64,000 nucleotides of DNA, taken from positions 124,001-188,000 of the forward strand of contig NZ_PENI01000014.1 of assembly GCF_003688995.1 (NCBI RefSeq), read 5' to 3'. The stretch's first letter is position 1. Each line of letters starts with the position of its first letter. The translations under genes and the position numbers were made by a program. The notes beneath the pieces were generated by a model that worked only from the letters and a program-made list of their open reading frames with translations, did no database searches and was not told the DNA's origin. This stretch comes from Streptomyces shenzhenensis. Its GTDB lineage: Bacteria > Actinomycetota > Actinomycetes > Streptomycetales > Streptomycetaceae. This document shows, one piece after another, positions 8,426 to 18,890 of this stretch.

Positions 8426-9910
8426 TCACTCGGCGGCGACCGCGATGGCCTCGCCGTCCACGTCCCGGATCAGGACGTTGCGGTCCGCGATGACGGCGTA
8501 CAGCCCGGCGCCGAGGATGGCGCCGATGAACCAGGAGAAACCGGCGACAGCGTGGAAGGCCGGTACCAGGGCGATGACGACGGCGATCGCCGCGGAGGGT
8601 ACGACGGCCCAGACGGCCCGCGGGTTGTAGCCACGGCGGTAGTGGTATTCGCCCTGCGCGTCCTCGGTGTAGAGGTCGGGCACGTTCACCCGGGCCCTGC
8701 GCAGCAGCCAGTAGTCCGCCATGATCACGCCGAAGAGCGGCCCGAGCAGGGCACCGAGCCCACCGAGGAAGTACTCCACCGCGATCGGGCTGTTGTAGAG
8801 GTTCCACGGCAGGATCACCAGTCCGATGACCGCGCTCACCAGGCCGGCCCGGCGGAAGTTCAGCCGCCGCGGGAAGAGGTTGACCAGCGCGTAGATCGGC
8901 GCGACGAAGTTCGCCAGCAGGTTAACCGCGATCGTCAGCGCGATGAGGGCGAGCGACGCCGCGGCCAGCAGGATCATGTTCGGGATGGTCCTGACGATGT
9001 CCGTGGGGCTGGTGATGATCTGGCCGTCGAGCTTGAACTGCGCGCCGCTGAGGACGATCACGATGACGGCGAAGAAGAGCATGTTCACCGGGATGCCGAC
9101 GATGTTGCCGCGGATGATGGAACCGCGGCTCCTGGCCGACCGGGTGAAGTCACAGAAATTCAGCACGAAGGTTCCGTAGATCACGACCCACAGCGCGGCG
9201 CCCTGCAGGATGTGCAGCCACATCGCGCCGCCGGTGAGCGGGTGGCCGTTGGACAGGGAGATCGATCCGCCCGCCCGGAAGAACATCCATGCGGCCAGCG
9301 CGCTCATGGCGATGAGGGTCGTGGGCGCGGCGAAGGCCATGTAGCGCCGGATCATCTGCATGCCGTAGCTCACGATGAGGACCTGAAGGAGCCACAGGAT
9401 CATGAAGGTGATCCAGCCGAGCACCGACTGACCGAGCACGGAGTGGCCCTGCAGGCCCTGCAGACCGGGGAACAGCGCCAGCAACAGCGCGCTCAGGACG
9501 GAGGAGGCGAGGTAGGTCTGGATGCCGAACCAGGCGATCGCTACGGCGCCGCGGACACCCGCCGGTATCTGCGCGCCTTTGATGCCGAACGCGATGCGGC
9601 TCATGACGGGAAAGGGGACGCCCGTCTTGTGCCCCATGAACCCCGACAGGGTCAGCAGCAGGAAGAGCAGCAGAGATGCGAGCGCGAAGGCCGCCAGAAT
9701 GCCCCATACGTTCAGGCCGAGCGCGAAGAGACCGATCGCGAACGCATAGTTTCCGAGGCTGTGCACATCATTGGCCCAGAGCGTGAAGACGTTGTAGGCG
9801 CCCCAGCGGCGCCCTTCCTTCTTGGTCGGGGCTAGATCGTACGTGTAGAGACCGGAGCTGGCGGTGCCATTGCTTTCCACGGTCGATCGGTCATCCACAA
9901 CAGGAGGCAT
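8426..9910 (-). CDS. NCS1-family allantoin/hydantoin permease
   Basis: A nucleobase:cation symporter-1 protein of about 494 residues with twelve hydrophobic segments. It has the family signatures 'WxAYNxFTLWANDVHSLGNY' near the N-terminus and 'GKTGVPFPVMSRIAFG' around residue 110. It would import allantoin or a related hydantoin across the plasma membrane. I chose ATG 9910, which has GGGAG upstream; an ATG at 9958 lies inside the operator region and has poor spacing. It is the first gene of the minus-strand run permease-racemase-allB-alc, and two AllR-like sites sit directly upstream. Confidence 0.87.
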   Translation of the reverse strand: MPPVVDDRSTVESNGTASSGLYTYDLAPTKKEGRRWGAYNVFTLWANDVHSLGNYAFAIGLFALGLNVWGILAAFALASLLLFLLLTLSGFMGHKTGVPFPVMSRIAFGIKGAQIPAGVRGAVAIAWFGIQTYLASSVLSALLLALFPGLQGLQGHSVLGQSVLGWITFMILWLLQVLIVSYGMQMIRRYMAFAAPTTLIAMSALAAWMFFRAGGSISLSNGHPLTGGAMWLHILQGAALWVVIYGTFVLNFCDFTRSARSRGSIIRGNIVGIPVNMLFFAVIVIVLSGAQFKLDGQIITSPTDIVRTIPNMILLAAASLALIALTIAVNLLANFVAPIYALVNLFPRRLNFRRAGLVSAVIGLVILPWNLYNSPIAVEYFLGGLGALLGPLFGVIMADYWLLRRARVNVPDLYTEDAQGEYHYRRGYNPRAVWAVVPSAAIAVVIALVPAFHAVAGFSWFIGAILGAGLYAVIADRNVLIRDVDGEAIAVAAE

Positions 9911-9950
9911 ACGGGGCTCCCGGGGCAGGGGGAAGGGCGCGTTGGATGTT

Positions 9951-9986
9951 TTCTGCATTCCGGAAGAGCACTTCCGGCATGCAGAA
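9951..9986. promoter_or_regulatory. Double AllR-like operator at the permease promoter
   Basis: Two 15-bp elements, TTCTGCATTCCGGAA (9951-9965) and TTCCGGCATGCAGAA (9972-9986), are mirror images. The whole 36-bp segment is a nearly perfect inverted repeat (15 of 16 positions per arm, 4-nt centre). Each element is itself related to the single sites at allR and the malic enzyme gene. This looks like a site for two regulator dimers or a tetramer. Confidence 0.6.
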
Positions 9987-10480
9987 CGTAGTTTTCGCCA
10001 AGAGCACCGTCAAGAGTCCAGACGAAATTAAACCGGGACACGGACAAACCGTTGCTAATCGACTGGAACGCCCCACGTCAAGCCCGGGTGGGCCACCGCC
10101 CTGGCCGGTAACGTGCGGCCACATCACAGAAGGGAATGCACCCTGCCGCCGTCAGACGAGCGCGAGTCCTCCGCCTTCGAGACCGGCCCTCGTGATCGGA
10201 TGCGGCACGGACAACGGCACAGTCGGCAGGGCTCTGGCAAGAATGTCGCGTCGAACGCGACCAGCGATTCGCGGGTGACGCCCTGCGGCGGGCTGATGCA
10301 GGCGTTCACCAGCGCCATGACCGCATGGGACGGGGGACGCCGCACGCCCTTGCGGCCCTCCAGGCCGCGCACGTGATCGCCGGCGCCACCATCGACCTCG
10401 TCGGCGCCACCGGTAACCTCACGGCCTGACGCTGAAGGCGCTCTCGCGCGAAAGATCTGCACCCGATCCGGTTCGACCAC
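9987..10480. other. Gene-poor stretch between permease and regulator
   Basis: No convincing gene is visible. One plus-strand frame ends at TGA 10427-10429 with a protein-like tail (AALQAAHVIAGATIDLVG), possibly the remains of a lost gene. The other frames are shadows. The segment probably contains the 5' region of the permease transcript on its left edge. Confidence 0.4.
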
Positions 10481-10519
10481 GTGCTGCCCGCCGGCTGGTC
10501 AGGCGCAGGCGGGCAGCAC
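10481..10519 (-). terminator. Terminator hairpin of allR
   Basis: A perfect 12-bp inverted repeat, GTGCTGCCCGCC with its complement and a 15-nt loop, starts 7 bp after the stop codon of the IclR gene. Confidence 0.7.
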
Positions 10520-10526
10520 CCTCACC

Positions 10527-11315
10527 TCAGGGCCGTCCCGAGCTCAGCTCGGCGGACAGGCTCTCGGCGGCGTCGGCCAGCAGCGGCACGGCCCGGTCGA
10601 TCAGGTCTTGGGTCATCCGCGGCGCGGGGCCGGAGATGGAGAAGGCGATCCTCGACGGCACGTCGGGGATCTTCACGGCCACACAGCGGACGCCGATCTC
10701 CTGCTCGCCGTCGTCGGTGGCGTAGCCGTGCTCGCGGACCCAGGTCAGCTGGTCCTGGAAGGTCTGCGGGTCGGTGATGGTGTGCTCGGTGTGCTCCGCC
10801 ATACCGGTACGCCGCAGCAGCGCCCGGACATCGGCCTCGGAGAGGTCGGCGAGCAGCGCCTTTCCGACGGCCGTGCAGTGCGGCGAGACCCGGCGGCCGA
10901 CCTCGGTGAACATGCGCATCGAGTGCCGGCCGGGCGACTGCGCGACGTAGACGATCTGATCGCCGTCGAGCATGGCGAGGTTGGCGGTCTCGCCGAGGAG
11001 GTCGACGAGTTTCGCCAGGTGGGGCATGGCCCAGGTGGACAGCATGCGGCCGGCGCTCTCGCCGAGCCGGATCAGCCGCGGGGCGAGCACGTACTCCCTA
11101 GACGCCTCCTGGCGTACGTAGCCGAGGCTGACCAGGGTCCGGACCAGCCGGTGGATGGTGGGCAGCGGCAGGCCTGACGTCTCGGCCAGCCGGGACAGGC
11201 TGGCCGAGCCGCCCTGGTCGGCCAGCGCCTCGAGCAGTTCGAAGGTGCGCACGATGGACTGGACGCCGCCAAGCCGCGCCGGAGATGACTCCTCGGGGCT
11301 CTGGGTTTTTCGCAT
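10527..11315 (-). CDS. allR: IclR-family regulator of allantoin catabolism
   Basis: The 262-residue protein has an N-terminal winged helix (SLSRLAETSGLPLPTIHRLV, residues about 40-60) and a C-terminal IclR effector domain (SPHCTAVGKALLA, HGYATDDGEQEIGVRCVAV). In Streptomyces the allantoin genes are controlled by the IclR-type repressor AllR, and position and sequence fit that protein. ATG 11315 is the start; it overlaps a palindromic AllR-like site, which implies autoregulation. The effector in known AllR proteins is a pathway intermediate (allantoate or glyoxylate have been discussed). The assignment to AllR is inference from context. Confidence 0.88.
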   Translation of the reverse strand: MRKTQSPEESSPARLGGVQSIVRTFELLEALADQGGSASLSRLAETSGLPLPTIHRLVRTLVSLGYVRQEASREYVLAPRLIRLGESAGRMLSTWAMPHLAKLVDLLGETANLAMLDGDQIVYVAQSPGRHSMRMFTEVGRRVSPHCTAVGKALLADLSEADVRALLRRTGMAEHTEHTITDPQTFQDQLTWVREHGYATDDGEQEIGVRCVAVKIPDVPSRIAFSISGPAPRMTQDLIDRAVPLLADAAESLSAELSSGRP

Positions 11316-11322
11316 AGCGAAA
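11308..11322. promoter_or_regulatory. AllR-like operator over the allR start codon
   Basis: TTTCGCATAGCGAAA has perfect 6-bp arms around three central bases and covers the initiation codon of the regulator. Binding here would block the regulator's own transcription or elongation. Confidence 0.6.
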
Positions 11323-11474
11323 GCATACTTCCCCACTTTGGGCCGCCGTGGGGACTTCGGCCGGCTCTTGCCGGCGAAGTTCGTCGGGGGCGATGGGTCC
11401 AGCACCCGGCATGCGGGACCGCCCCCGAAGTCGTCCGACATCCGCCGGGCCGTCGGGGGCATGGGACCACGGGC

Positions 11475-11489
11475 TTTCGCATGGCGGAA
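11475..11489. promoter_or_regulatory. AllR-like operator in the divergent region
   Basis: TTTCGCATGGCGGAA (one mismatch between arms) lies midway between allR and the malic enzyme gene, 160 bp from each. It is a third copy of the motif in a 265-bp stretch, consistent with looping or cooperative binding. Confidence 0.5.
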
Positions 11490-11550
11490 GTGCGCACGTT
11501 CCCGGGTGGCTAACGGCCGGGCGGCTTGCATCCGGAGACTCTCGGCGCCC

Positions 11551-11578
11551 TTGACTTCTGCAATGCGGAAGCTAGGCT
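11551..11578 (+). promoter_or_regulatory. Malic enzyme promoter with embedded AllR-like site
   Basis: TTGACT (11551-11556) and TAGGCT (11573-11578), spaced 16 bp, form a good vegetative promoter. The site TTCTGCAATGCGGAA (11556-11570) fills the spacer exactly, so bound regulator would exclude RNA polymerase. Transcription should begin about 7 bp after the -10 box, at or next to the ATG at 11586. Confidence 0.65.
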
Positions 11579-11585
11579 CCACCAT

Positions 11586-13044
11586 ATGGAAATTAAGGTT
11601 GGCCATAAGACGACACCCCCGACTCCTGGCTACTCGATCACCATGCGTGTCGAGGGTCCCGCGGACACCGCGGTGACCTCGGCGATCGCCGCGGCCATCG
11701 GGGAGGCGGGCGGGGCGCTCACCGCGCTCGACGTCGCCGAGCATCGGGCCGCCCGCCTGGTCGTCGATGCCACCTGCGATGCCCGCGACGCGGACCACGC
11801 GGAGCAGATCGGCAAGGTCGTGGCCGCCGTCCCCGGAGTCACCGTCCTCAAGGTCAGCGATCGGACGTTCCTGGTCCACCTCGGCGGGAAGCTGGAGGTG
11901 ACGCCGAAGGTCCAGCTCAAGCACCGCGACGACCTCTCCCGCGCGTACACCCCCGGCGTGGCGCGGGTCTGCACGGCGATCGCCGAGAACCCGGCCGACG
12001 CCCGCCGCCTGACGATCAAGCGGAACACCGTCGCCGTGGTCACGGACGGCTCGGCCGTGCTCGGACTGGGCAACATCGGCCCCGAGGCCGCGCTCCCTGT
12101 CATGGAGGGCAAGGCCGCGCTGTTCAAGCAGTTCGCGGACGTCGACGCCTGGCCGGTCTGCCTGGACACCCAGGACACCGACGAGATCGTCTCCGTCGTC
12201 AGGGCCCTGGCGCCGGTGTACGGCGGGATCAACCTGGAGGACATCTCCGCGCCGCGGTGCTTCGAGATCGAGGCCCGGCTGCGCGAGGCCCTGGACATCC
12301 CGGTCTTCCACGACGACCAGCACGGCACCGCCATCGTGGTCCTGGCCGCCCTCACCAACGCCCTTCGCGTGGTGGGCAAGCGCATCGAGGACATCACGAT
12401 CGTGGTCTCCGGTGTCGGCGCGGCCGGCCACGCGATCATCCGGCTGCTGCACAGGCAGGGCGTCGGGGAGATCATCGGCTGCGACCGGCACGGCGTCCTC
12501 AACCCCGAGCAGGAGGGCATGGACGACTTCCGGCGGTGGATCGCCGACAACACCAACTGCTCCGGGCGCCGTGGCACGCTCAAGGAGGCGCTGGGCGGCG
12601 CCGACGTGTTCATCGGAGTCTCCGCGCCGAACCTCCTCACGGAGGAAAACATCGCGGCGATGGACGAGGGCGCGATCGTGTTCGCCCTGGCCAACCCGGA
12701 CCCGGAGGTAGACCCGGTCGCCGCCGGACGGCACGCCGCGGTGGTCGCCACCGGGCGGTCCGACTACCCCAACCAGATCAACAACGTGCTGGCCTTCCCC
12801 GGCTTCTTCCGCGGACTGCTCGACGCGGGCGTCTCGGACATCACCGGCGAGATGATGACCGCCGCGGCCCGTGCCATCGCCGCCGCCGTGCCCCCGCGGC
12901 AGCTGTCGGCCGGCTACATCGTCCCGAGCGTCTTCGACGCCTCGGTCGCCCCGGCCGTCGCCGCAGCCGTCCGTGAGGCCGCCGCCGCGCACACCACCGC
13001 GAATGACCGGGACCAGGACCGCGCCGGGCTCTCAGGGGGAAACA

Positions 13045-13052
<8 letters not shown>
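11586..13052 (+). CDS. NAD-type malic enzyme with N-terminal ACT-like domain
   Basis: The protein converts malate to pyruvate and CO2 with reduction of NAD(P). Residues about 15-90 form an ACT-like regulatory domain (SITMRVEGPADTAVTSAIAA). The malic enzyme core follows: SRAYTPGVARVC, TVAVVTDGSAVLGLGNIGP, then the metal-binding IPVFHDDQHGTA, then the Rossmann motif VSGVGAAGHA. Total is 488 residues. ATG 11586 has no Shine-Dalgarno and coincides with the predicted transcription start, so a leaderless mRNA is likely. The ATG of the malate synthase gene overlaps its last codons. Together they would turn glyoxylate and acetyl-CoA into pyruvate. Confidence 0.9.
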
Positions 13053-14497
<1,445 letters not shown>

Positions 14498-14603
14498 CCG
14501 GCCGCTCGCGCGACCGACCGGCCACCGCGCCCCGCTCATGTCCGACCTCCCCCGGCCCGACGACGACTCTGTCGTCTCAGCGCACCTCAGAGAGAAGGTC
14601 CCC

Positions 14604-14993
14604 ATGGCACACATGTTCCTGAACGGCCAGGCGATGCAGGGTGGCCCGTTCCACCACCACCTCCGCGGCGCCCCGCTGGTGCAGAGGACCCGTACGGCTC
14701 CCGGCTACCGCTTCTTCTCCATCCGCGAGACCTGCCCGGGTCTGCTCCCGGACGCCTCCGTCGACACGGCCATCGAGGGCGAGGTCTACGACGTACCCAT
14801 GGAGGTGTTGCGTGACGAGTTGCTGCCTACCGAGCCGGCCGAGCTGGAGTTCGGCATCATCAAGCTCGAGGACGGCTCTGCCTGCTTCTCGATGATCCTT
14901 CGCCAAGGCGAGCTGGAGCGGGAACTCCACAAAGAGATCACCGAGTTCGGCGGGTGGCGCGCCTACCTGAAGGCCCTCGGCCGCGAGGCCTGA
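14604..14993 (+). CDS. Allophanate hydrolase C-terminal-like protein (AtzF-C fold)
   Basis: The 129-residue protein (MFLNGQAMQGGPFHHHL, GYRFFSIRETCPGL, EGEVYDVPMEVLRDELLP, LELEFGII-like strand) matches the stand-alone form of the C-terminal domain of allophanate hydrolase, which has a gamma-glutamylcyclotransferase-like fold. The exact reaction of stand-alone members is not established. Its place among glyoxylate and allantoin genes suggests a role in urea or ureido handling. AGAAGG precedes ATG 14604. No ureidoglycolate lyase is seen in the window, so a role at that step is possible but untested. Confidence 0.72.
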   Translation: MAHMFLNGQAMQGGPFHHHLRGAPLVQRTRTAPGYRFFSIRETCPGLLPDASVDTAIEGEVYDVPMEVLRDELLPTEPAELEFGIIKLEDGSACFSMILRQGELERELHKEITEFGGWRAYLKALGREA

Positions 14994-15064
14994 TCCAGGG
15001 TTCGCAGTAGCTGACGGCGATCCACGCCGGCGCCCCAGCGGCATCTTTGGGCTTACCAGGGATA

Positions 15065-15148
15065 TTTCGCGCATGGAATCTCTTGACGGCAGCCCGGACC
15101 CGCAGATAGATATTCCATGCAGCAAAACACTTCTTCCAGGATGTGGAA
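15065..15148 (+). promoter_or_regulatory. hyi operon promoter with operator-like repeats
   Basis: TTGACG (15083-15088) and TAGATA (15107-15112), spaced 18 bp, form a strong promoter for the hyi-glxR-gcl-glxK run. It is bracketed by a 9-bp inverted repeat (GCATGGAAT at 15071-15079 and ATTCCATGC at 15112-15120), and an AllR-like element TTCCAGGATGTGGAA lies at 15134-15148 over the ribosome-binding site. Regulation by the allantoin repressor is plausible. Confidence 0.55.
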
Positions 15149-15970
15149 ATGAAGATGCATCAGCTTCGGTATGAGGTCAACCTGTCCATCCTCTTCACCG
15201 AACTCCCGCTGCTGGAGCGTCCGGCCGCGGCGAAGGCCGCCGGGTTCGACGCGGTCGAGTTCTGGTGGCCGTTCGCTGAGGCTGTGCCGTCCGACCGGGA
15301 CATCGACGCGTTCGTCGATTCCGTGCGTAACGCGGGCGTCCAGCTCATAGGGCTCAACTTCTTCGCCGGCGACATGGCCGGCGGCGACCGCGGCCTGGTG
15401 TCGTGGCCCGCCCGGTCCGCCGAGTTCCGTGACAACATCGACGTCACCCTCGGGATCGGCGAGCAGCTCGGCTGCAAGGCCTTCAACGCGCTGTACGGCA
15501 ACCGGGTGGAGGGCGTCGACCCCGAAGCGCAGGATGACCTCGCCGCGGAGAACCTGGCCCTCGCGGCCAGGGCCGCGCAGCGGACCGGCGCCACCGTCCT
15601 GGTCGAGTCGGTCAGCGGCGCTCCGGCCTACCCGCTGCTCACCGCGGCGGACTCGATCGCCGTCATCGACCGGGTCGAGGGTGAGAGCGGCGTGGACAAC
15701 GTCGGCTTCCTCGCCGACCTGTTCCACCTGACCGTCAACGGCGACGACGTCGACGCCGTGATCACGGCTCACGCCGCCCGCATCGGCCACGTACAGATCG
15801 CGGACGCGCCGGGACGCGGCGAGCCGGGCTCCGGGCAGATCGACCTGGAGGGCCAACTCGCCCGGCTGGAAGCCGCCGGCTACCGCGGCTGGGTGGGCCT
15901 GGAGTACAAGCCGACCGTCGCCTCGGCCGACAGTTTCGACTGGCTTCCCCGGGAGCGCCGCGCCGGCTGA
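15149..15970 (+). CDS. hyi: Hydroxypyruvate isomerase
   Basis: The TIM-barrel isomerase interconverts hydroxypyruvate and tartronate semialdehyde. The sequence (RYEVNLSILFTELPLLERP, FDAVEFWWPF, GINFFAGDM-like LIGLNFFAGDMAGGDRGLV, HIQIAD-like GHVQIADAPGRGEPGSGQID, WVGLEYKP) matches the Hyi branch of the xylose isomerase-like superfamily at normal length (about 273 residues). I chose ATG 15149, seven bases after AGGA; GTG 15143 and ATG 15155 are alternatives. It leads the glyoxylate-to-glycerate operon. Confidence 0.9.
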   Translation: MKMHQLRYEVNLSILFTELPLLERPAAAKAAGFDAVEFWWPFAEAVPSDRDIDAFVDSVRNAGVQLIGLNFFAGDMAGGDRGLVSWPARSAEFRDNIDVTLGIGEQLGCKAFNALYGNRVEGVDPEAQDDLAAENLALAARAAQRTGATVLVESVSGAPAYPLLTAADSIAVIDRVEGESGVDNVGFLADLFHLTVNGDDVDAVITAHAARIGHVQIADAPGRGEPGSGQIDLEGQLARLEAAGYRGWVGLEYKPTVASADSFDWLPRERRAG

Positions 15971-16022
15971 ACGGCCCCTTGAAGATCCGGTCCGCACGCA
16001 GAAAATCGACCAAGGAGAAGCC

Positions 16023-16919
16023 TTGAGTACCACCCCCCGGAAGATCGCCTTCATCGGCCTCGGCATCATGGGCAGCCCGATGGCCGCCAACCTCGTCAAG
16101 GCCGGCCACACCGTCACCGGTTACAACCGCAGCCGGCCCGCCATCGACAAGCTCGTCGCCGCCGGCGGCAAGGGCGCGGGCAGCGTCGCCGAGGCCGTCG
16201 CCGACGCCGAGGTCGTCATCACGATGGTCCCCGCCGACCCGCAGGTCGAGGAGGTCATCCTCGGCGAGGGCGGTGTCCTGGAGAACGTGCAGCCGGGCAC
16301 GCTCGTCATCGACATGAGCAGCATCACCCCGCAGACCTCCATCAAGGTCGCCACCGCCGCCAAGGAGAAGGGCGTGCGGACCTTGGACGCCCCCGTCTCC
16401 GGTGGCGAGGCCGGCGCGATCGAGGCTGTCCTGTCCATCATGGTCGGCGGCGCGGCGGACGACTTCGCCGACGCCAAGCCGGTTCTCGACGCCATGGGCA
16501 CCACCGTCATCCACGTCGGTCCGACCGGCGCCGGCCAGACCGTGAAGGCCGCCAACCAGCTCATCGTCGCGGTGAACATCCAGGTCGTGGCCGAGGCCGT
16601 GGTCTTCCTGGAGAACGCGGGCGTCGACCTGCCGGCCGCCCTGGACGTCCTCGCGGGGGGCCTGGCCGGTTCGACCGTGCTGAACCGCAAGAAGGCCAAC
16701 ATGGTCAACCGCGAGTTCGCTCCGGGCTTCCGGATCGACCTGCACCACAAGGACATGGGCATCGTGACCGCCGCCGCCCGCGCCGTCGAGGCACCGCTGC
16801 CGATCGGTTCGCTGGCCGCCCAGCTCGTCGCCTCGGCCCGCGCCAACGGCGACGGCCCGCTCGACCACTCCGCGTTGCTCCGAGGTGTCGAGCGCCTCGC
16901 CGGACGAGAGGTGAACTGA
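16023..16919 (+). CDS. glxR: Tartronate semialdehyde reductase
   Basis: The protein reduces tartronate semialdehyde to D-glycerate with NAD(P)H. The 298 residues show the Rossmann motif IGLGIMGSPMAANL, the substrate signature APVSGGEAGA, and the beta-hydroxyacid dehydrogenase catalytic Lys in GAGQTVKAANQL. TTG 16023 follows AAGGAG and is the only good start. Gcl follows one base after its stop, so the pair is translationally close. Confidence 0.94.
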   Translation: MSTTPRKIAFIGLGIMGSPMAANLVKAGHTVTGYNRSRPAIDKLVAAGGKGAGSVAEAVADAEVVITMVPADPQVEEVILGEGGVLENVQPGTLVIDMSSITPQTSIKVATAAKEKGVRTLDAPVSGGEAGAIEAVLSIMVGGAADDFADAKPVLDAMGTTVIHVGPTGAGQTVKAANQLIVAVNIQVVAEAVVFLENAGVDLPAALDVLAGGLAGSTVLNRKKANMVNREFAPGFRIDLHHKDMGIVTAAARAVEAPLPIGSLAAQLVASARANGDGPLDHSALLRGVERLAGREVN

Positions 16920-16920
16920 C

Positions 16921-18702
16921 ATGGCACGTATGACAGCGGCCCAGGCCGCGGTGGAGATCCTCAAGCGTGAGGGTGTCACCCATATGTTCGGGCTGCCCGG
17001 CGCGGCGATCAACCCGTTCTACGCCGCGATGCGGACCAACGGCGGGCTGACCCACGTCCTGGCCCGGCATGTCGAGGGTGCTTCGCACATGGCGGAGGGC
17101 TACACCCGTGCCAAGGCCGGCAACATCGGCGTCTGCATCGGCACCAGCGGCCCGGCCGGCACCGACATGATCACCGGCCTGTACTCGGCCGCCGCGGACT
17201 CGATCCCGATTCTGTGCATCACCGGCCAGGCGCCGGTGTCCAAGCTGCACAAGGAGGACTTCCAGGCCGTCGACATCGCCTCGATCGCCAAGCCGCTGGC
17301 GAAGGCGGCGACCACCGTCCTCGAGGCCGCTCAGGTCCCCGGTGTCTTCCAGCAGGCCTTCCACCTGATGCGTTCCGGCCGTCCCGGCCCGGTGCTCATC
17401 GACCTGCCGATTGACGTCCAGATGACCGAGATCGAGTTCGACATCGACACCTACGAGCCGCTACCGGTCTACAAGCCGACCGCGACCCGGGCGCAGATCG
17501 AGAAGGCCCTGGACATACTCCAGGCCGCCGAGAAGCCTCTGATCATCTCCGGCGGCGGTGTCATCAACGCGGACGCCTCCGATCTGCTGGTCGAGTTCGC
17601 CGAGCTGACCGGCGTGCCGGTCGTCCCCACTCTCATGGGCTGGGGCACGATCCCGGACGACCACGAGCTGATGGCCGGCATGGTCGGTCTGCAGACCTCG
17701 CACCGCTACGGCAACGCGACGCTGCTGGAGTCGGACTTCGTCCTGGGTATCGGCAACCGCTGGGCCAACCGCCACACCGGCGCGATCGACAAGTACACCG
17801 AGGGCCGCACCTTCGTCCACGTCGACATCGAGCCGACCCAGCTCGGCCGCGTGTTCGCGCCGGACTTGGGCATCGCCTCGGACGCCAAGGCCGCCCTGGA
17901 GCTCTTCGTGCAGGTCGCGAAGGAACGCAAGGAGGCCGGGGCGCTCAAGGACCGTTCCCGGTGGGCGTCCAGCTGCCAGGAGCGCAAGGGCCGGCTGCTG
18001 CGCAAGACCGACTTCGACAACGTGCCGGTGAAGCCGCAGCGGGTCTACCAGGAGATGAACAAGGCCTTCGGCCGTGACACCCGCTACGTCACGACCATCG
18101 GTCTGTCACAGATCCAGGCCGCGCAGCTGCTGCACGTCTACGGACCGCGCAACTGGATCAACGCCGGACAGGCCGGCCCGCTGGGCTGGACCCTGCCGGC
18201 CGCACTCGGTGTCGCCACGGCCGACCCCGAGGGCCAGGTCGTCGCGCTCTCCGGCGACTACGACTTCCAGTTCATGGTTGAGGAACTGGCTGTCGGCGCG
18301 CAGTTCAACATCCCCTACATCCACGTCGTCGTGAACAACGCGTACCTGGGCCTGATCCGCCAGGCGCAGCGTGCCTTCGACATGGACTACCACGTCCAGC
18401 TGTCCTTCGAGAACGTCAACGCTCCCGAGGTCAACGGCTACGGCGTGGACCACGTGAAGGTCGCCGAGGGGCTGGGCTGCAAGGCGATCCGGGTCTTCGA
18501 CCCGAACGAGCTCGGTGCCGCGTTCGACCAGGCCAAGAAGCTCATCACCGATTACCGCGTCCCGGTGGTCGTCGAGGTCGTCCTGGAGCGCGTCACCAAC
18601 GTCTCCATGGGCGGCGCCGGCCTCGACTCGATCAACGAGTTCGAATCGGTCGCCCTCCATGCCTCGGACGCACCCACGGCGGTGCTCAACACACTCGACT
18701 GA
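16921..18702 (+). CDS. gcl: Glyoxylate carboligase (tartronate-semialdehyde synthase)
   Basis: This thiamine-diphosphate enzyme condenses two glyoxylates to tartronate semialdehyde and CO2. At 593 residues it is full length. Markers are FGLPGAAINPFYAAM near residue 22, LARHVEGASHMAEGYTRA, GTSGPAGTDMITGLYSA, and the ThDP-binding GDYDFQFMVEEL to NNAYLGLIRQ near 445-480. It is the entry point for allantoin-derived glyoxylate into the glycerate route, and the only intact glyoxylate-consuming enzyme here because the malate synthase is broken. Confidence 0.95.
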   Translation: MARMTAAQAAVEILKREGVTHMFGLPGAAINPFYAAMRTNGGLTHVLARHVEGASHMAEGYTRAKAGNIGVCIGTSGPAGTDMITGLYSAAADSIPILCITGQAPVSKLHKEDFQAVDIASIAKPLAKAATTVLEAAQVPGVFQQAFHLMRSGRPGPVLIDLPIDVQMTEIEFDIDTYEPLPVYKPTATRAQIEKALDILQAAEKPLIISGGGVINADASDLLVEFAELTGVPVVPTLMGWGTIPDDHELMAGMVGLQTSHRYGNATLLESDFVLGIGNRWANRHTGAIDKYTEGRTFVHVDIEPTQLGRVFAPDLGIASDAKAALELFVQVAKERKEAGALKDRSRWASSCQERKGRLLRKTDFDNVPVKPQRVYQEMNKAFGRDTRYVTTIGLSQIQAAQLLHVYGPRNWINAGQAGPLGWTLPAALGVATADPEGQVVALSGDYDFQFMVEELAVGAQFNIPYIHVVVNNAYLGLIRQAQRAFDMDYHVQLSFENVNAPEVNGYGVDHVKVAEGLGCKAIRVFDPNELGAAFDQAKKLITDYRVPVVVEVVLERVTNVSMGGAGLDSINEFESVALHASDAPTAVLNTLD

Positions 18703-18890
18703 CCGACCCCGCGCCCTCAGTTGCGCAGCATCGAAAAACTCCTCCCGGCGGCGTGACCCAAATCCGGTCGCGCCGGCGCCGCCGGGAGACACCTCCCCCT
18801 CTTCTTCGCCCGTCATTCTTCGCCTCGCCATTCTTCGTCTCTCACCGCTCCGAGCAGCTTCCCGGAGCCGTATCTCCCGGAAGTGAGATC

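Noticed and set aside
8552..9835. A 427-codon plus-strand frame rich in Asp, Glu, Arg and Gln
   Set aside because: Antisense shadow of the twelve-helix permease; its charged composition is what the complement of membrane helices yields.
10124..10480. A 118-codon minus-strand frame between permease and allR
   Set aside because: No start signal, no conserved-looking segment and it ends within the allR terminator region.
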